Source: Mesorhizobium sp. CA14 (GTDB lineage: Bacteria > Pseudomonadota > Alphaproteobacteria > Rhizobiales > Rhizobiaceae). From it: a stretch of 64,000 nt of DNA. A model generated the notes under the pieces. The model was given only the letters and a program-made list of their open reading frames with translations, did not search any database and was not told where the DNA came from. Made by a program: the position numbers and the translations under genes. Of this stretch, positions 24,634 through 34,270 are shown piece after piece; position 1 is the stretch's first letter; the number at the start of each line of letters is the position of its first letter. Location: the NCBI RefSeq assembly GCF_020165195.1, contig NZ_JAIUHR010000005.1, positions 186,001-250,000 on the forward strand. Direction: 5' to 3'.

Positions 24634-24651
24634 GCAAACGGGGACGACAGG

Positions 24652-25635
24652 ATGGCCATCTTGCACAACGATACCGAAGGACGCGCGCGCAGCTCGCGTA
24701 TGCTTCGCACCGCGCTCGGGCCGGCCATCGCCCGATTCCTGGACGACCCCGCAATCGTCGAGGTCATGCTGAACCCGGATGGCCGGATCTGGGTCGATCG
24801 GCTTTCAGGAGGTTTGGACGATACGGGCGAAATGCTCGCGCCTGCCGCGGGCGAGCGGATCGTGCGCCTGGTCGCCCACCATGTCGGCGCCGAGGTCCAT
24901 TCCCGTTCCCCGCGCGTATCGGCCGAATTGCCGCAAACCGGCGAGCGTTTCGAAGGCCTGCTGCCACCCGTGGTCGCCGCGCCGGCCTTCTCGATCCGCA
25001 AGCCCGCGGTCGCCGTCTTCACACTCGATGACTATGTCGCGGCAGGCATCATGACTTCTCGCCACGCCGCTGTGTTGCGCGCCGCAGTTGCCGGCCGCGC
25101 AAACATCCTCGTTGCCGGCGGAACGTCGACCGGCAAGACGACCCTGACCAACGCGCTGCTCGCCGAAGTGGCGAAAGGGACGGACCGGGTCGTCATCATC
25201 GAGGACACCCGCGAACTGCAATGCGCTGCCCCCAACCTCGTCGCGATGCGCACCAAGGATGGCGTCGCCACGCTTTCCGACCTGGTTCGTTCCTCGCTGC
25301 GCCTGCGGCCCGATCGCATTCCGATCGGCGAGGTGCGCGGCGCCGAAGCTCTGGACCTCTTGAAGGCATGGGGCACCGGGCATCCCGGCGGCATCGGCAC
25401 CCTTCATGCCGGCTCAGGCATTGGCGCTCTGCGCCGACTTGAACAGCTGATCCAGGAGGCCGTCGTCACTGTGCCGCGTGTGCTGATCGCCGACACGATC
25501 GGCCTTGTCGCCGTGCTCGCCGGACGCGGCGCCGCGCGGCGGCTGATCGAACTGGTCAGGGTCGAGGGTCTGGGCCCCGGTGGCGACTATCGCATTGTTG
25601 AAGCCATACCGAACAACACAGGAGCAATTTCATGA
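24652..25635 (+). CDS. trbB: Conjugation ATPase TrbB (VirB11 family)
   Basis: Cytoplasmic hexameric ATPase that drives pilus assembly and substrate transfer, 327 residues from ATG 24652 with an ACAGGA site. Walker A is GGTSTGKTT, the Asp box IIEDTRELQ, Walker B region IPIGEVRG and the His box GTLHAG. It is first gene of the trb operon; its last bases overlap trbC. Confidence 0.95.
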   Translation: MAILHNDTEGRARSSRMLRTALGPAIARFLDDPAIVEVMLNPDGRIWVDRLSGGLDDTGEMLAPAAGERIVRLVAHHVGAEVHSRSPRVSAELPQTGERFEGLLPPVVAAPAFSIRKPAVAVFTLDDYVAAGIMTSRHAAVLRAAVAGRANILVAGGTSTGKTTLTNALLAEVAKGTDRVVIIEDTRELQCAAPNLVAMRTKDGVATLSDLVRSSLRLRPDRIPIGEVRGAEALDLLKAWGTGHPGGIGTLHAGSGIGALRRLEQLIQEAVVTVPRVLIADTIGLVAVLAGRGAARRLIELVRVEGLGPGGDYRIVEAIPNNTGAIS

Positions 25636-25964
25636 TCCGCCTGCTTTCGCGCTGCCAAGCCAGCCTGGCCGTGCCCAGCGCCGCCTTTACGTTCAATCTC
25701 ATGCTCGCGCCGGTCGCGTTCGCGTCGGGCTCCTCGATGCCGTGGGAACAGCCGCTCGAGAAGATCCTTCAGTCGGTCGAGGGACCGGTGTCCAAGATCA
25801 TCGCCGTCATCATCATCATCGTCACCGGCCTGACGCTGGCCTTCGGCGACAGTTCGGGTGGCTTCAGGCGGCTGATCCAGATCGTTTTCGGCCTTTCGAT
25901 CGCCTTCGCGGCGTCGAGCTTTTTCCTTTCGTTCTTCTCGTTCGGCGGCGGAGCATTGATCTGA
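25632..25964 (+). CDS. trbC: Conjugal transfer pilin TrbC
   Basis: Pilin precursor of 110 residues, expected to be processed and possibly cyclised with help from TraF. It has a signal-type N-terminus (about residues 1-31, ending VAFAS) and two hydrophobic segments (about 57-70 and 82-100). It overlaps trbB upstream by four bases and ends on the first base of trbD. Confidence 0.92.
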   Translation: MIRLLSRCQASLAVPSAAFTFNLMLAPVAFASGSSMPWEQPLEKILQSVEGPVSKIIAVIIIIVTGLTLAFGDSSGGFRRLIQIVFGLSIAFAASSFFLSFFSFGGGALI

Positions 25965-26245
25965 TGACAACCGCCTTCGAACAGCTCGACGCAGTGCCGG
26001 GGTGGACGGTGCCCGTGCATCGGGCGCTGACCGAGCAGATCCTGCTCGGGGGCGCGCCGCGTGCAATCGCGATCCTGAATGGCACGCTGGCGGGCGCTGT
26101 CGGGCTTGGGCTGCGGCTCTGGCTGGCCGGTCTTGTCATATGGGCAATCGGTCATCTTACGGCGGTGTGGGCTGCCAGGCGCGATCCGCTTTTTTTCGAA
26201 GTCGGCCGCCGGCACCTGCGGCTGCCCGGACATCTGTCGGTTTGA
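25964..26245 (+). CDS. trbD: Conjugal transfer protein TrbD
   Basis: Small inner-membrane protein (93 residues) related to VirB3. The start at ATG 25964 overlaps the trbC stop by one base. The N-terminal VPGWTVPVHRALTEQILLGGAPR is the family signature, followed by one or two membrane segments. It is thought to work with the TrbE ATPase at the base of the channel. Confidence 0.92.
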   Translation: MTTAFEQLDAVPGWTVPVHRALTEQILLGGAPRAIAILNGTLAGAVGLGLRLWLAGLVIWAIGHLTAVWAARRDPLFFEVGRRHLRLPGHLSV

Positions 26246-26255
26246 GGGCGCTGGC

Positions 26256-28706
26256 ATGATGAGCCTTGCCGAATACCGCCGGACTGCTGCTCGCCTTGCC
26301 GACTTTCTGCCTTGGGTGGCACTCGTCGCCCCCGGGGTCGTGCTCAACAAGGACGGCAGCTTTCAGCGCACCGCGCGGTTTCGCGGACCCGATCTCGACT
26401 CGGCCGTAGCGGCGGAACTTGTCGCGGTGGCATCGCGCATCAACAATGCGTTTCGTCGCCTCGGCTCGGGCTGGAGCATTTTCGTCGAAGCGCAGCGGCA
26501 CGAAGCGGCGTCGTACCCCAAAAGCCAGTTTCCTAATGCGGCCTCCGGCCTGCTCGATGCCGAGCGCAAAGCCGACTTCGACGAGGAGGGGGTTCATTTC
26601 GTATCGAACTACTTTCTCACATTCCTGTTCCTGCCGCCGCCCGAAGACGCCACGCGCGCCGAAGGCTGGCTTTATGAGGGTCGCGACCGGTCGCGCGCGG
26701 GTCCGGGCGAGATCGTCCGCGCCTTTGTCGACAGGACTGAGCGTGTGCTCTCCCTGCTCGACGGGTTCATGCCTGAATGCCACTGGCTCGATGACGGCCA
26801 AACCCTGACCTACCTGCATTCGACCATCTCCACCAAGCATCATTCGGTGCGCGTCCCCGAGACCCCGATCTATCTCGATGCGCTGCTGGCCGACGAGCCG
26901 CTCGCCGGCGGGCTCGAGCCGCGGCTTGGCGACAAGCATCTTCGCGTGCTCACCATCGTCGGCTTCCCGACCGCCACGACACCTGGCCTGCTTGATGACC
27001 TCAATAGGCTGGCCTTCCCGTATCGCTGGTCGACCCGCGCGATCCTGCTCGACAAGGTCGACGCTGTCCGCCTTTTGACCAGGATACGGCGGCAATGGTT
27101 CGCCAAGCGCAAGAGCATCGCCTCGATCCTGAAGGAGGTGATGACCAACGAAGCATCAGCCCTCCTCGACACCGATGCCGCCAACAAGGCGGCCGACGCC
27201 GACACAGCGTTGCAGGAGCTCGGGGCCGACACGGCAGGCATGGCCTATGTCACCGCGACCGTCGCCATATGGGATTCCGATTCGCGTGTGGCCGACGAGA
27301 AACTGCGGCTCGTCGAGAAAGTCATCCAGGGCCGCGACTTCACGGCGATTGTCGAGACCGTCAACGCCGTCGATGCCTGGCTCGGCTCGTTGCCCGGACA
27401 CGCCTATGCCAATGTCCGCCAGCCGCCTATCTCGACGCTCAATCTCGCCCACATGATCCCCCTTTCTGCCGTGTGGGCGGGGCCGGAACGGGACGAGCAT
27501 CTGGTCAGTCCTCCCTTGCTTTACGGCAAGACCGAAGGCTCGACCCCGTTCCGGTTGGTTCTTCATGTCGGCGATGTCGGTCACACGCTGGTCGTCGGCC
27601 CGACCGGCGCCGGCAAGTCGGTGCTGCTGGCCTTGATGGCGCTGCAATTCTGCCGCTACCGCAACGCTCAGATCTTCGCTTTCGACTTCGGCGGCTCGAT
27701 CCGCGCGGCGACGCTCGCCATGGGCGGCGACTGGCACGATCTTGGGGGTCATCTCACCGAAGGCATGGACGCTTCCGTTTCGCTGCAGCCGCTCGCCCGC
27801 GTTCACGACACGTACGAGCGCGCCTGGGCGGCCGACTGGATCGTCGCGATCCTGACGCGCGAGGGCATCCAGATCACGCCGGAGGCAAAGGAGCACATCT
27901 GGGCGGCGCTGACCTCGCTCGCCTCGGCCCCGGTCGAGGAACGCACCATCACCGGGCTCACCGTGCTTCTGCAGGCCAACGACCTGAAACAGGCGCTTCG
28001 TCCTTACTGTGTTGGTGGCCCGAACGGTCGGCTGCTCGACGCAGAGGCCGAACACCTCGGACAGGCATCGGTGCAGGCGTTCGAAATCGAAGGTCTGGTG
28101 GGCACGCCGGCCGCGCCGGCCGTCCTGTCCTATCTGTTTCATCGGATCGGCGACCGGCTCGACGGTCGTCCGACCCTGCTCATCATCGACGAAGGCTGGC
28201 TTGCCCTCGACGACGACGCGTTCGCCGGGCAGTTGCGCGAATGGCTGAAGACGCTCCGCAAAAAGAATGCCAGCGTCGTCTTCGCCACCCAGTCGCTATC
28301 CGACATCGACAATTCGGCTATCGCACCGGCGATCATCGAAAGCTGTCCAACCCGGCTGCTGCTGCCCAATGAACGCGCGATCGAGCCGCAAATTACCGCC
28401 ATCTATCGCCGCTTCGGCCTGAACGACCGCCAGATCGAAATCCTGGCGCGAGCCACACCCAAGCGCGATTATTACTGCCAGTCCCGTCGCGGCAACCGTC
28501 TTTTCGAGCTCGGCCTGTCCGAGGTCGGGCTTGCGCTTTGCGCCGCGTCCTCGAAGAGCGATCAGGCCCTGATCGGCAGCATCATCGCCGAGCACGGCCG
28601 CGACGGCTTCCTGTCGGCCTGGCTGCGTGCCCGCGACGTCGGCTGGGCCGCCGACCTCATTCCCAACCTCACCGTTCCCGAACCCGAAAAGGATCCCCAA
28701 CCATGA
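26256..28706 (+). CDS. trbE: Conjugation ATPase TrbE (VirB4 family)
   Basis: Large ATPase of 816 residues from ATG 26256. Walker A is GPTGAGKS (448-455) and Walker B LLIIDEGW (Asp645, Glu646). The N-terminal CagE/TrbE domain carries the usual FPTATTPGLLDDL region. It energises pilus assembly and substrate transfer at the inner membrane. Its stop overlaps the trbJ start (ATGA). Confidence 0.95.
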   Translation: MMSLAEYRRTAARLADFLPWVALVAPGVVLNKDGSFQRTARFRGPDLDSAVAAELVAVASRINNAFRRLGSGWSIFVEAQRHEAASYPKSQFPNAASGLLDAERKADFDEEGVHFVSNYFLTFLFLPPPEDATRAEGWLYEGRDRSRAGPGEIVRAFVDRTERVLSLLDGFMPECHWLDDGQTLTYLHSTISTKHHSVRVPETPIYLDALLADEPLAGGLEPRLGDKHLRVLTIVGFPTATTPGLLDDLNRLAFPYRWSTRAILLDKVDAVRLLTRIRRQWFAKRKSIASILKEVMTNEASALLDTDAANKAADADTALQELGADTAGMAYVTATVAIWDSDSRVADEKLRLVEKVIQGRDFTAIVETVNAVDAWLGSLPGHAYANVRQPPISTLNLAHMIPLSAVWAGPERDEHLVSPPLLYGKTEGSTPFRLVLHVGDVGHTLVVGPTGAGKSVLLALMALQFCRYRNAQIFAFDFGGSIRAATLAMGGDWHDLGGHLTEGMDASVSLQPLARVHDTYERAWAADWIVAILTREGIQITPEAKEHIWAALTSLASAPVEERTITGLTVLLQANDLKQALRPYCVGGPNGRLLDAEAEHLGQASVQAFEIEGLVGTPAAPAVLSYLFHRIGDRLDGRPTLLIIDEGWLALDDDAFAGQLREWLKTLRKKNASVVFATQSLSDIDNSAIAPAIIESCPTRLLLPNERAIEPQITAIYRRFGLNDRQIEILARATPKRDYYCQSRRGNRLFELGLSEVGLALCAASSKSDQALIGSIIAEHGRDGFLSAWLRARDVGWAADLIPNLTVPEPEKDPQP

Positions 28707-29460
28707 CTGTTCGTCAAAGCCGCCGGCGCGTCCTCCTCCTGGTCGCGGCGACGCTCGCAGCGCCGATCGCGATCTCGCCGATGATGACTGCGCCAGCGCA
28801 TGCTTCATCGTATTTGATCCATCGAACTATTCCCAGAATGTCCTGACGGCTGCGCGCTCGCTGCAGCAGATCACGAACCAGATCACCTCGCTTCAGAACC
28901 AGGCCCAGATGCTGATCAACCAGGCGCGCAACCTGGCGAGCCTGCCTTTGTCCTCGCTGCGGCAATTGCAACAGTCGGTGCAGCGCACGCAACAGCTTCT
29001 CGGGCAAGCACAGAACATCGCCTTCGACGTCCAGCAGGTCGACAAGGCGTTTCAGCAGCAATACAGCAGCGTCCCACTCACCGCTTCCGACGAGCAACTC
29101 GTCACGGACGCGCGCTCGCGCTGGCAAAACACGGTGGGCGGTCTCCAGGACGCAATGCGCGTCCAGGCCGGCGTCGTCGGAAACATCGACACGGGCCGCG
29201 CGCAGATGTCGGCATTGGTCGGCGCCAGCCAATCGGCGGCCGGTGCGCTGCAGGCGACGCAAGCTGGCAACCAGTTGCTTGCGCTTCAGGGCCAGCAGCT
29301 TGCGGATCTGACCGCCCTGGTGGCCGCCAATGGTCGCGCCCAGGCTCTGACCGAGGCCGAACGTGCCGCGGCGGTCGACCAGGGCCGCGAGCAACGCCGC
29401 CGCTTCCTGGCGCCTGGCCCGGGCTACCAGGCAGGCGCGGTCCAGATGTTCAACCGCTGA
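28703..29460 (+). pseudogene. trbJ: TrbJ, frameshifted near the signal-peptide junction
   Basis: TrbJ is a periplasmic VirB5-like protein at the pilus tip or involved in mating-pair formation. From ATG 28703 the translation is a clear signal peptide (MTVRQSRRRVLLLVAATLAA, then PMMTAPAHA) but it runs into a stop at 28844. The mature TrbJ sequence (FIVFDPSNYSQNVLTAARSL onward) is in the -1 frame from about 28800 to the stop at 29460, with its glutamine-rich coiled coil intact. No start codon serves the second frame on its own. One missing base near GCATGC would explain it. It may be a null mutation or a sequencing error. Confidence 0.8.
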
Positions 29461-29471
29461 GGTCGATCGCC

Positions 29472-29798
29472 ATGGACGGCAAAATCCTCGCTCGCGTCGT
29501 AGCCGTCGGATTCGTCGGCCTCGCGATGACGGCGACGGCGCTCGAGATGAGCCGCAAGGAAGACAAGCCTGTGGGGGAGGGACCGCACACACCGGCGGCC
29601 TCTGTGCCGAATCCGCTTCGCGATGGCCTGCGTCGCTGCCAGGCCCTCGGCGAGGCTGCCCTGCGTGACGATGGATGCGCGCGGCTGTGGGCCGAACAGC
29701 GTGATCGCTTCCTCGGTCTCGAAAAGCCGTCGGGGCGTTCGATAAGCGAGCCCGCCGCTTCGCGGTCGCCGAATGCTGGCCAGCACGAGGCGCGATAG
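29472..29798 (+). CDS. TrbK-alt-like putative entry exclusion protein
   Basis: A 108-residue protein with one N-terminal hydrophobic segment (residues 5-24, ARVVAVGFVGLAMTATALEM) followed by a hydrophilic region with two cysteines (RRCQALGEAALRDDGCARLW). Position between trbJ and trbL and the sequence pattern match the proteins called TrbK-alt, a proposed entry-exclusion factor that would block redundant transfer. Exclusion is a label carried over from TrbK of RP4; activity here is untested. Confidence 0.82.
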   Translation: MDGKILARVVAVGFVGLAMTATALEMSRKEDKPVGEGPHTPAASVPNPLRDGLRRCQALGEAALRDDGCARLWAEQRDRFLGLEKPSGRSISEPAASRSPNAGQHEAR

Positions 29799-29800
29799 AC

Positions 29801-31171
29801 ATGGGCAATACCGGCGTCATCGACCAATTCCTGGCCACCTTCACCCGATACATCGACAGCGGCTTCGGCCTGCTTGGCGGCGAGGTCGCCTTCGTCGCCA
29901 GCACGCTGATTGTTATCGACGTGACGCTTGCCGCGCTCTTCTGGAGCTGGGGCGCCGATGACGACATCCTCGCGCGGCTCGTCAAGAAGACGCTCTTCGT
30001 CGGTGTCTTTGCCTACCTGATTTCGAACTGGAACGGTCTCGCTCGGATCGTCTTCGAGAGTTTCTCCGGCCTTGGTCTCAAGGCGAGTGGAACCGGCTTT
30101 TCGGCACAGGACCTGCTGCACCCGGGCAAGGTCGCGCAAACCGGCCTCGACGCCGGACGGCCGTTGCTTGAGGCGATCTCCGGTTTGATGGGCTACATCT
30201 CCTTCTTTGAAAATTTCATCCAGATCGCCTGCCTGCTCTTTGCCTGGGCGCTCGTCTTGCTCGCCTTCTTCATCCTGGCGGTGCAGCTGTTTGTGACGCT
30301 GATCGAGTTCAAGCTGGCGGCGCTGGCCGGCTTCGTGCTGATCCCCTTCGGCCTCTTCGGCAAGACGGCCTTCATGGCCGAACGCGTGCTCGGCAATGTC
30401 ATCTCGTCCGGCATCAAGGTTCTGGTGCTTGCCGTGGTCATCGGCATCGGCTCCACGCTCTTCGGCGAATTCACCCAAGGTTTCGCTGGCGAGAATCCCA
30501 CCATCGACCAGGCTATGGCGATCGTGCTGGCGGCGCTGTCGCTGCTTGGCCTCGGCATCTTCGGTCCCGGCATCGCCAACGGCCTCATAGCGGGTGGACC
30601 GCAGCTCGGCGCCGGTGCGGCCGTGGGGACTGGCCTTGCCGCGGGCGGCATCGCAGTTGCAGGCCACGGAGCCGCAAGCCTTGCGGCGCGAGGCGCGACA
30701 GCCGGATTCACGGGAGCGGCGTCAACCGCGCGTCGCGCGACATCACTCGCTGGCGGCGGTTCGGCCGCCTATATGCTTGCCGCCGCCGGCCAGCCTGGCC
30801 TGGCAGGCATCGCCTCCGGCCTGGGCGGCGTTGTGCGCGCCGGCGCTTCGGCGGCAGCCTCCCCACTCAAGCGCGCCGCCGCAAATACCGCTCGATCGCT
30901 CAACTCGAACTTCGCGTCTGGCGCCCGTTCGGCCGCTGAAATCACCGGCGGTTCGTCGACCATGGGAACGATTGGCGGCGCCGCTGCGCCAACGGCGGTG
31001 GAAGCGTCCAGCGCGGGCAAGCCATCCAGCGCTCAAGGACAGCCCGAATGGGCCAGACGCCTGCATCGCTCCCAGCGCCTCGCCCACGGCGCCCAGACCG
31101 CCGCCCACGCGGTGCGCGCCGGCGACAGCCAAGGCGGCGGAGCTTCGATTTCTCTTTCTGAAGGCGAATGA
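29801..31171 (+). CDS. trbL: P-type conjugal transfer protein TrbL (VirB6-like)
   Basis: Polytopic inner-membrane protein of 456 residues. The N-terminal 270 residues contain about six hydrophobic segments, and the C-terminal 180 are low-complexity Ala/Gly/Ser-rich, the usual pattern. FVGVFAYLISNWN and FILAVQLFVTLIEFKLAAL are characteristic. It forms part of the channel at the inner membrane. It starts three bases after the trbK-alt stop. Confidence 0.93.
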   Translation: MGNTGVIDQFLATFTRYIDSGFGLLGGEVAFVASTLIVIDVTLAALFWSWGADDDILARLVKKTLFVGVFAYLISNWNGLARIVFESFSGLGLKASGTGFSAQDLLHPGKVAQTGLDAGRPLLEAISGLMGYISFFENFIQIACLLFAWALVLLAFFILAVQLFVTLIEFKLAALAGFVLIPFGLFGKTAFMAERVLGNVISSGIKVLVLAVVIGIGSTLFGEFTQGFAGENPTIDQAMAIVLAALSLLGLGIFGPGIANGLIAGGPQLGAGAAVGTGLAAGGIAVAGHGAASLAARGATAGFTGAASTARRATSLAGGGSAAYMLAAAGQPGLAGIASGLGGVVRAGASAAASPLKRAAANTARSLNSNFASGARSAAEITGGSSTMGTIGGAAAPTAVEASSAGKPSSAQGQPEWARRLHRSQRLAHGAQTAAHAVRAGDSQGGGASISLSEGE

Positions 31172-31175
31172 CGAA

Positions 31176-31865
31176 ATGAACATCTTTAGGCGCCCCGCCG
31201 TCCACTACGGCAAGAGCCCTCGACCGGAAACCCCGTATCAGAAGGCGCAGCAGATCTGGGATGAACGCATCGGCTCCGCACGCGTGCAGGCACGTAATTG
31301 GCGCGCCATGGCGTTCGGGTCGCTCATCCTGTCGGCGGGGCTCGCCACTTCACTGGTCTGGCAGTCGGGCCGCGGCACGGTCGTGCCCTGGGTCGTGCAG
31401 GTCGACAAGCTCGGCCAGGCTCAAGCGATCGAGCCCGCAACCGCCGACAATAAGCCGACCGATCCGCAGATCGCGTGGCATCTCGCCCGCTTTATCGAGC
31501 AGGTACGCTCCATCCCCGCCGACCCGATCATCCTGCGCCAGGACTGGCTGCGCGCCTATGATTGGACCACCGACCAGGGTGCGGCGGCGCTCAACGACTA
31601 TGCCCGCGCAGCGGATCCTTTCGCCAAGGTCGGCAAGCAGCAGGTCGCGGTGGACATTTCTTCGGTCATCAGAGCCTCGCCGGGATCCTTTCGTGTCGCC
31701 TGGATCGAGCACCACTACGAAAACGGTCAGCTTTCAGACACCGAGCGCTGGACCGCGATCCTGACGATCGTGACGCAGATACCAAGCGACGCCGAACGGC
31801 TTCGCGCCAATCCGTTAGGCATTTACGTCAACGCCATCAACTGGTCGCGGGAGATGAGCCAATGA
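31176..31865 (+). CDS. trbF: Conjugal transfer protein TrbF (VirB8-like)
   Basis: Inner-membrane bitopic assembly factor of 229 residues from ATG 31176. One membrane segment (about residues 46-63) and a periplasmic VirB8-type domain are evident (VPWVVQVDKLGQ near the start, ERWTAILTI near the C-terminus). It nucleates the core complex. Its stop overlaps the trbG start. Confidence 0.93.
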   Translation: MNIFRRPAVHYGKSPRPETPYQKAQQIWDERIGSARVQARNWRAMAFGSLILSAGLATSLVWQSGRGTVVPWVVQVDKLGQAQAIEPATADNKPTDPQIAWHLARFIEQVRSIPADPIILRQDWLRAYDWTTDQGAAALNDYARAADPFAKVGKQQVAVDISSVIRASPGSFRVAWIEHHYENGQLSDTERWTAILTIVTQIPSDAERLRANPLGIYVNAINWSREMSQ

Positions 31866-32923
31866 GCCCGACATCGCCTCTTGTTGCCGGCGCGACCTTC
31901 TCGAGATATCTGCTGTCGGCCATGCTGGCCTCGGGGACGGCGCTGCTTGCGGGTTGCGCCACGCCTGCGAAGAAGCCGCCGAAGATCAGCTACGATACCT
32001 ATGTTCCGCCCTTGCCGCCGGCTCCGGCCGCCTCGAGCAACCAAAGGCCGAAACCTCTTCGCGTGCCACCCGGCTGGGCGCCCACACGGGGCGGCGCCAT
32101 CGGGCAAACGCCGGCCGCCCGTGTCGAGAACGCAAACGCCGCGGCGCGCGTGGAACCGCGCCGTGACGGCTACTACAACGCGATTCAGATCTACCCATGG
32201 AGCGAAGGAGCGCTCTATCAGGTCTACGCCTCACCTGGCCAGATAACGGACATCGCGCTTGAGCCGGGCGAGAGCCTGACCGGAGACGGTCCGATCGCGG
32301 CTGGTGATACCGCGCGCTGGATCATCGGCGACACCGAAAGCGGGTCCGGCACTGCCCGACGCGTCCACGTGCTGGTGAAACCCGCGCGGGCAGACATCAC
32401 AACGAACCTTATCATTGCCACGGACCGGCGCAGCTATATGCTTGAGCTACGCTCAGGCGCGAAGCCCTACATGCCTGCCGTTGCGTGGTCCTATCCGGCT
32501 CCGAACGCGAGCGTCCTGCAGACGATCGCCACAACGCCGGTCATACCGGACGTTACGGTGCGAAACTATCGCTACGGCATCACCGGCGACAGCCCGCCCT
32601 GGAAGCCGGTGAACGCCTACGACGATGGGCGCAAGGTATATATCGAGTTTCCGCGCGGCATCGTGCAAGGCGAGATGCCGCCGATTTTCGTCATCGGCCC
32701 GGACGGCGAAGCCGAAATCACCAACAGCCGCGTCTATCAGAATGTCCTCATCGTCGATCGCCTTTTTGGCGCGGCCGAACTGCGTCTTGGCGCCCGCAAA
32801 CGGCAGCAGACGGTCAGGATCGAGCGCGTCGATAGAAGAACCGATGGGTTGTGGCGGGGCCCAAGTGTCAGCGCCGCGTCGAAGCTGCCGATCGCAACGC
32901 ACAGGAGAGCGCTGCAGCCATGA
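31862..32923 (+). CDS. trbG: Conjugal transfer protein TrbG (VirB9-like lipoprotein)
   Basis: Outer core-complex component of 353 residues. It has a lipobox-like LLAGC with candidate lipidated Cys32, a proline-rich linker, then the VirB9/CagX domain (NAIQIYPWSEGALYQVYASPG-type start, RRSYMLELR, YGITGDSPPWKPV). The stop overlaps the trbI start (ATGA). Confidence 0.94.
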   Translation: MSPTSPLVAGATFSRYLLSAMLASGTALLAGCATPAKKPPKISYDTYVPPLPPAPAASSNQRPKPLRVPPGWAPTRGGAIGQTPAARVENANAAARVEPRRDGYYNAIQIYPWSEGALYQVYASPGQITDIALEPGESLTGDGPIAAGDTARWIIGDTESGSGTARRVHVLVKPARADITTNLIIATDRRSYMLELRSGAKPYMPAVAWSYPAPNASVLQTIATTPVIPDVTVRNYRYGITGDSPPWKPVNAYDDGRKVYIEFPRGIVQGEMPPIFVIGPDGEAEITNSRVYQNVLIVDRLFGAAELRLGARKRQQTVRIERVDRRTDGLWRGPSVSAASKLPIATHRRALQP

Positions 32924-34047
32924 ACGAGACGAATATGGCCGTCGAATCCTTGCGGATTCGCGCCGACCCGCCGCGTGTGACGCGCCTGTCGCGCAAGATG
33001 CTCGCAGGCATCGGCTTCGTCGTCGCGCTCGGTGTCGGCGGCGCGCTGATTTACGCTCTGCAGGACGCCAACACATTCAGGCAGGGCGAGGAGCTCTACC
33101 CCACCTCCAATCGGCCGCCCGCCGACGGACTGGCAAGGCTGCCGCGCGACTATGCCGGCCCGATCCTTGGGCCGCCGCTGCCTGGCGATCTCGGAAGGCC
33201 GATCCTCGATGCTCAGAACAAGCGGCAGGTCGTCGAGCCGCCCTCAATCGCAAGCCCGGCGATTGACGAAGCCGAGCAGCGCCGGCGGGCCGAAGAGGAA
33301 GCGGCCAGAACCTCGCGCGTCTTCTTCCAGACAAATCCCAGGACCGCCGGAGCGTCTGCCCCTGCTGCTGACGACCTTACCAATCAGAACGCTGCGCCAA
33401 ATGCGCAGGATCGCCAGCTTTCCTTCCTGTCCGCCGCCGCTGACCGGCGGACCGAGGCCGCGGATCACATCACGCCTCCCGCGTCACCCTATGTGCTTCA
33501 AGCCGGTGCCGTAATCCCGGCCGCGCTCATCACGGGCATCCCGTCGGACCTTCCCGGGCAGATCAGCGCTCAGGTGACCGAAAATGTCTATGACAGCCCC
33601 ACCGGCCGTTCGGTGCTTGTCCCGCAAGGCACTCGTATCATCGGGCAGTACGACAGCGGAATTGGTTCCGGGCAGCGCCGCGTGCTGCTTGTCTGGAACA
33701 GGCTGATCTTTCCCGACGGACGCTCCATCGTGCTGGAGCGGCAGCCTGGCGCGGACGCTCAGGGCTATGCCGGCCTGGAGGATGCCGTCGACTTTCACTG
33801 GGGCGAGTTGTTCAAGGCCGCGGCGTTGTCGACCATTCTGAGCGTTGGCGCGCAGGCCGGTTCTTCCGATCAAGACAGCGATATCGTGCGTGCTCTGCGA
33901 AGCGGCGCTTCCGATAGCGTCAGCCAGGTAGGCCAACAGGTCGTTCAGCGGCAACTCGCTATCGCCCCGACGCTCACGATCCGGCCGGGGTTTCCCGTTC
34001 GCGTCCTCGTCACCCGCGATCTTGCCCTTGAACCATACGGAGGTTGA
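32920..34047 (+). CDS. trbI: Conjugal transfer protein TrbI (VirB10-like)
   Basis: Core-complex protein of 375 residues that spans from inner to outer membrane. One N-terminal membrane segment (about residues 28-47), an unstructured linker, then the C-terminal VirB10 domain (VIPAALITGIPSDLPG, YDSPTGRSVLVPQGTRIIGQYDS, FPVRVLVTRDL). It is the last essential trb gene; the DUF2274 gene follows one base after its stop. Confidence 0.95.
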   Translation: MNETNMAVESLRIRADPPRVTRLSRKMLAGIGFVVALGVGGALIYALQDANTFRQGEELYPTSNRPPADGLARLPRDYAGPILGPPLPGDLGRPILDAQNKRQVVEPPSIASPAIDEAEQRRRAEEEAARTSRVFFQTNPRTAGASAPAADDLTNQNAAPNAQDRQLSFLSAAADRRTEAADHITPPASPYVLQAGAVIPAALITGIPSDLPGQISAQVTENVYDSPTGRSVLVPQGTRIIGQYDSGIGSGQRRVLLVWNRLIFPDGRSIVLERQPGADAQGYAGLEDAVDFHWGELFKAAALSTILSVGAQAGSSDQDSDIVRALRSGASDSVSQVGQQVVQRQLAIAPTLTIRPGFPVRVLVTRDLALEPYGG

Positions 34048-34048
34048 C

Positions 34049-34270
34049 ATGGCCAAGTTGAAACTCGCAATGATTGCCGACCACAAGCCAGTAAAGATTA
34101 CGGTGGAACTGCCGGCGCCCCTGCATCGCGATTTGGTGAAATATGCAGAGATCCTTGGGCGCGAGGCCGGGCGGCCATCTGCCGATCCATCGCGCCTGAT
34201 CGCGCCGATGCTTGAACGGTTCATCGCAACGGACCGCGGCTTTGCGAAAGCAAAGAAGGAGCAGGCTTAA
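34049..34270 (+). CDS. DUF2274 family protein (73 aa)
   Basis: Small protein starting MAKLKLAMIADHKPVKITVEL with an AGGT site upstream. DUF2274 genes regularly close trb operons in alphaproteobacteria; their role is not known. The pattern (ITVELPAPLHRDLVKYAEILG, then LIAPMLERFIATDRGF) looks like a ribbon-helix-helix DNA-binding protein, which would make it a candidate regulator of the operon. Confidence 0.88.
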   Translation: MAKLKLAMIADHKPVKITVELPAPLHRDLVKYAEILGREAGRPSADPSRLIAPMLERFIATDRGFAKAKKEQA

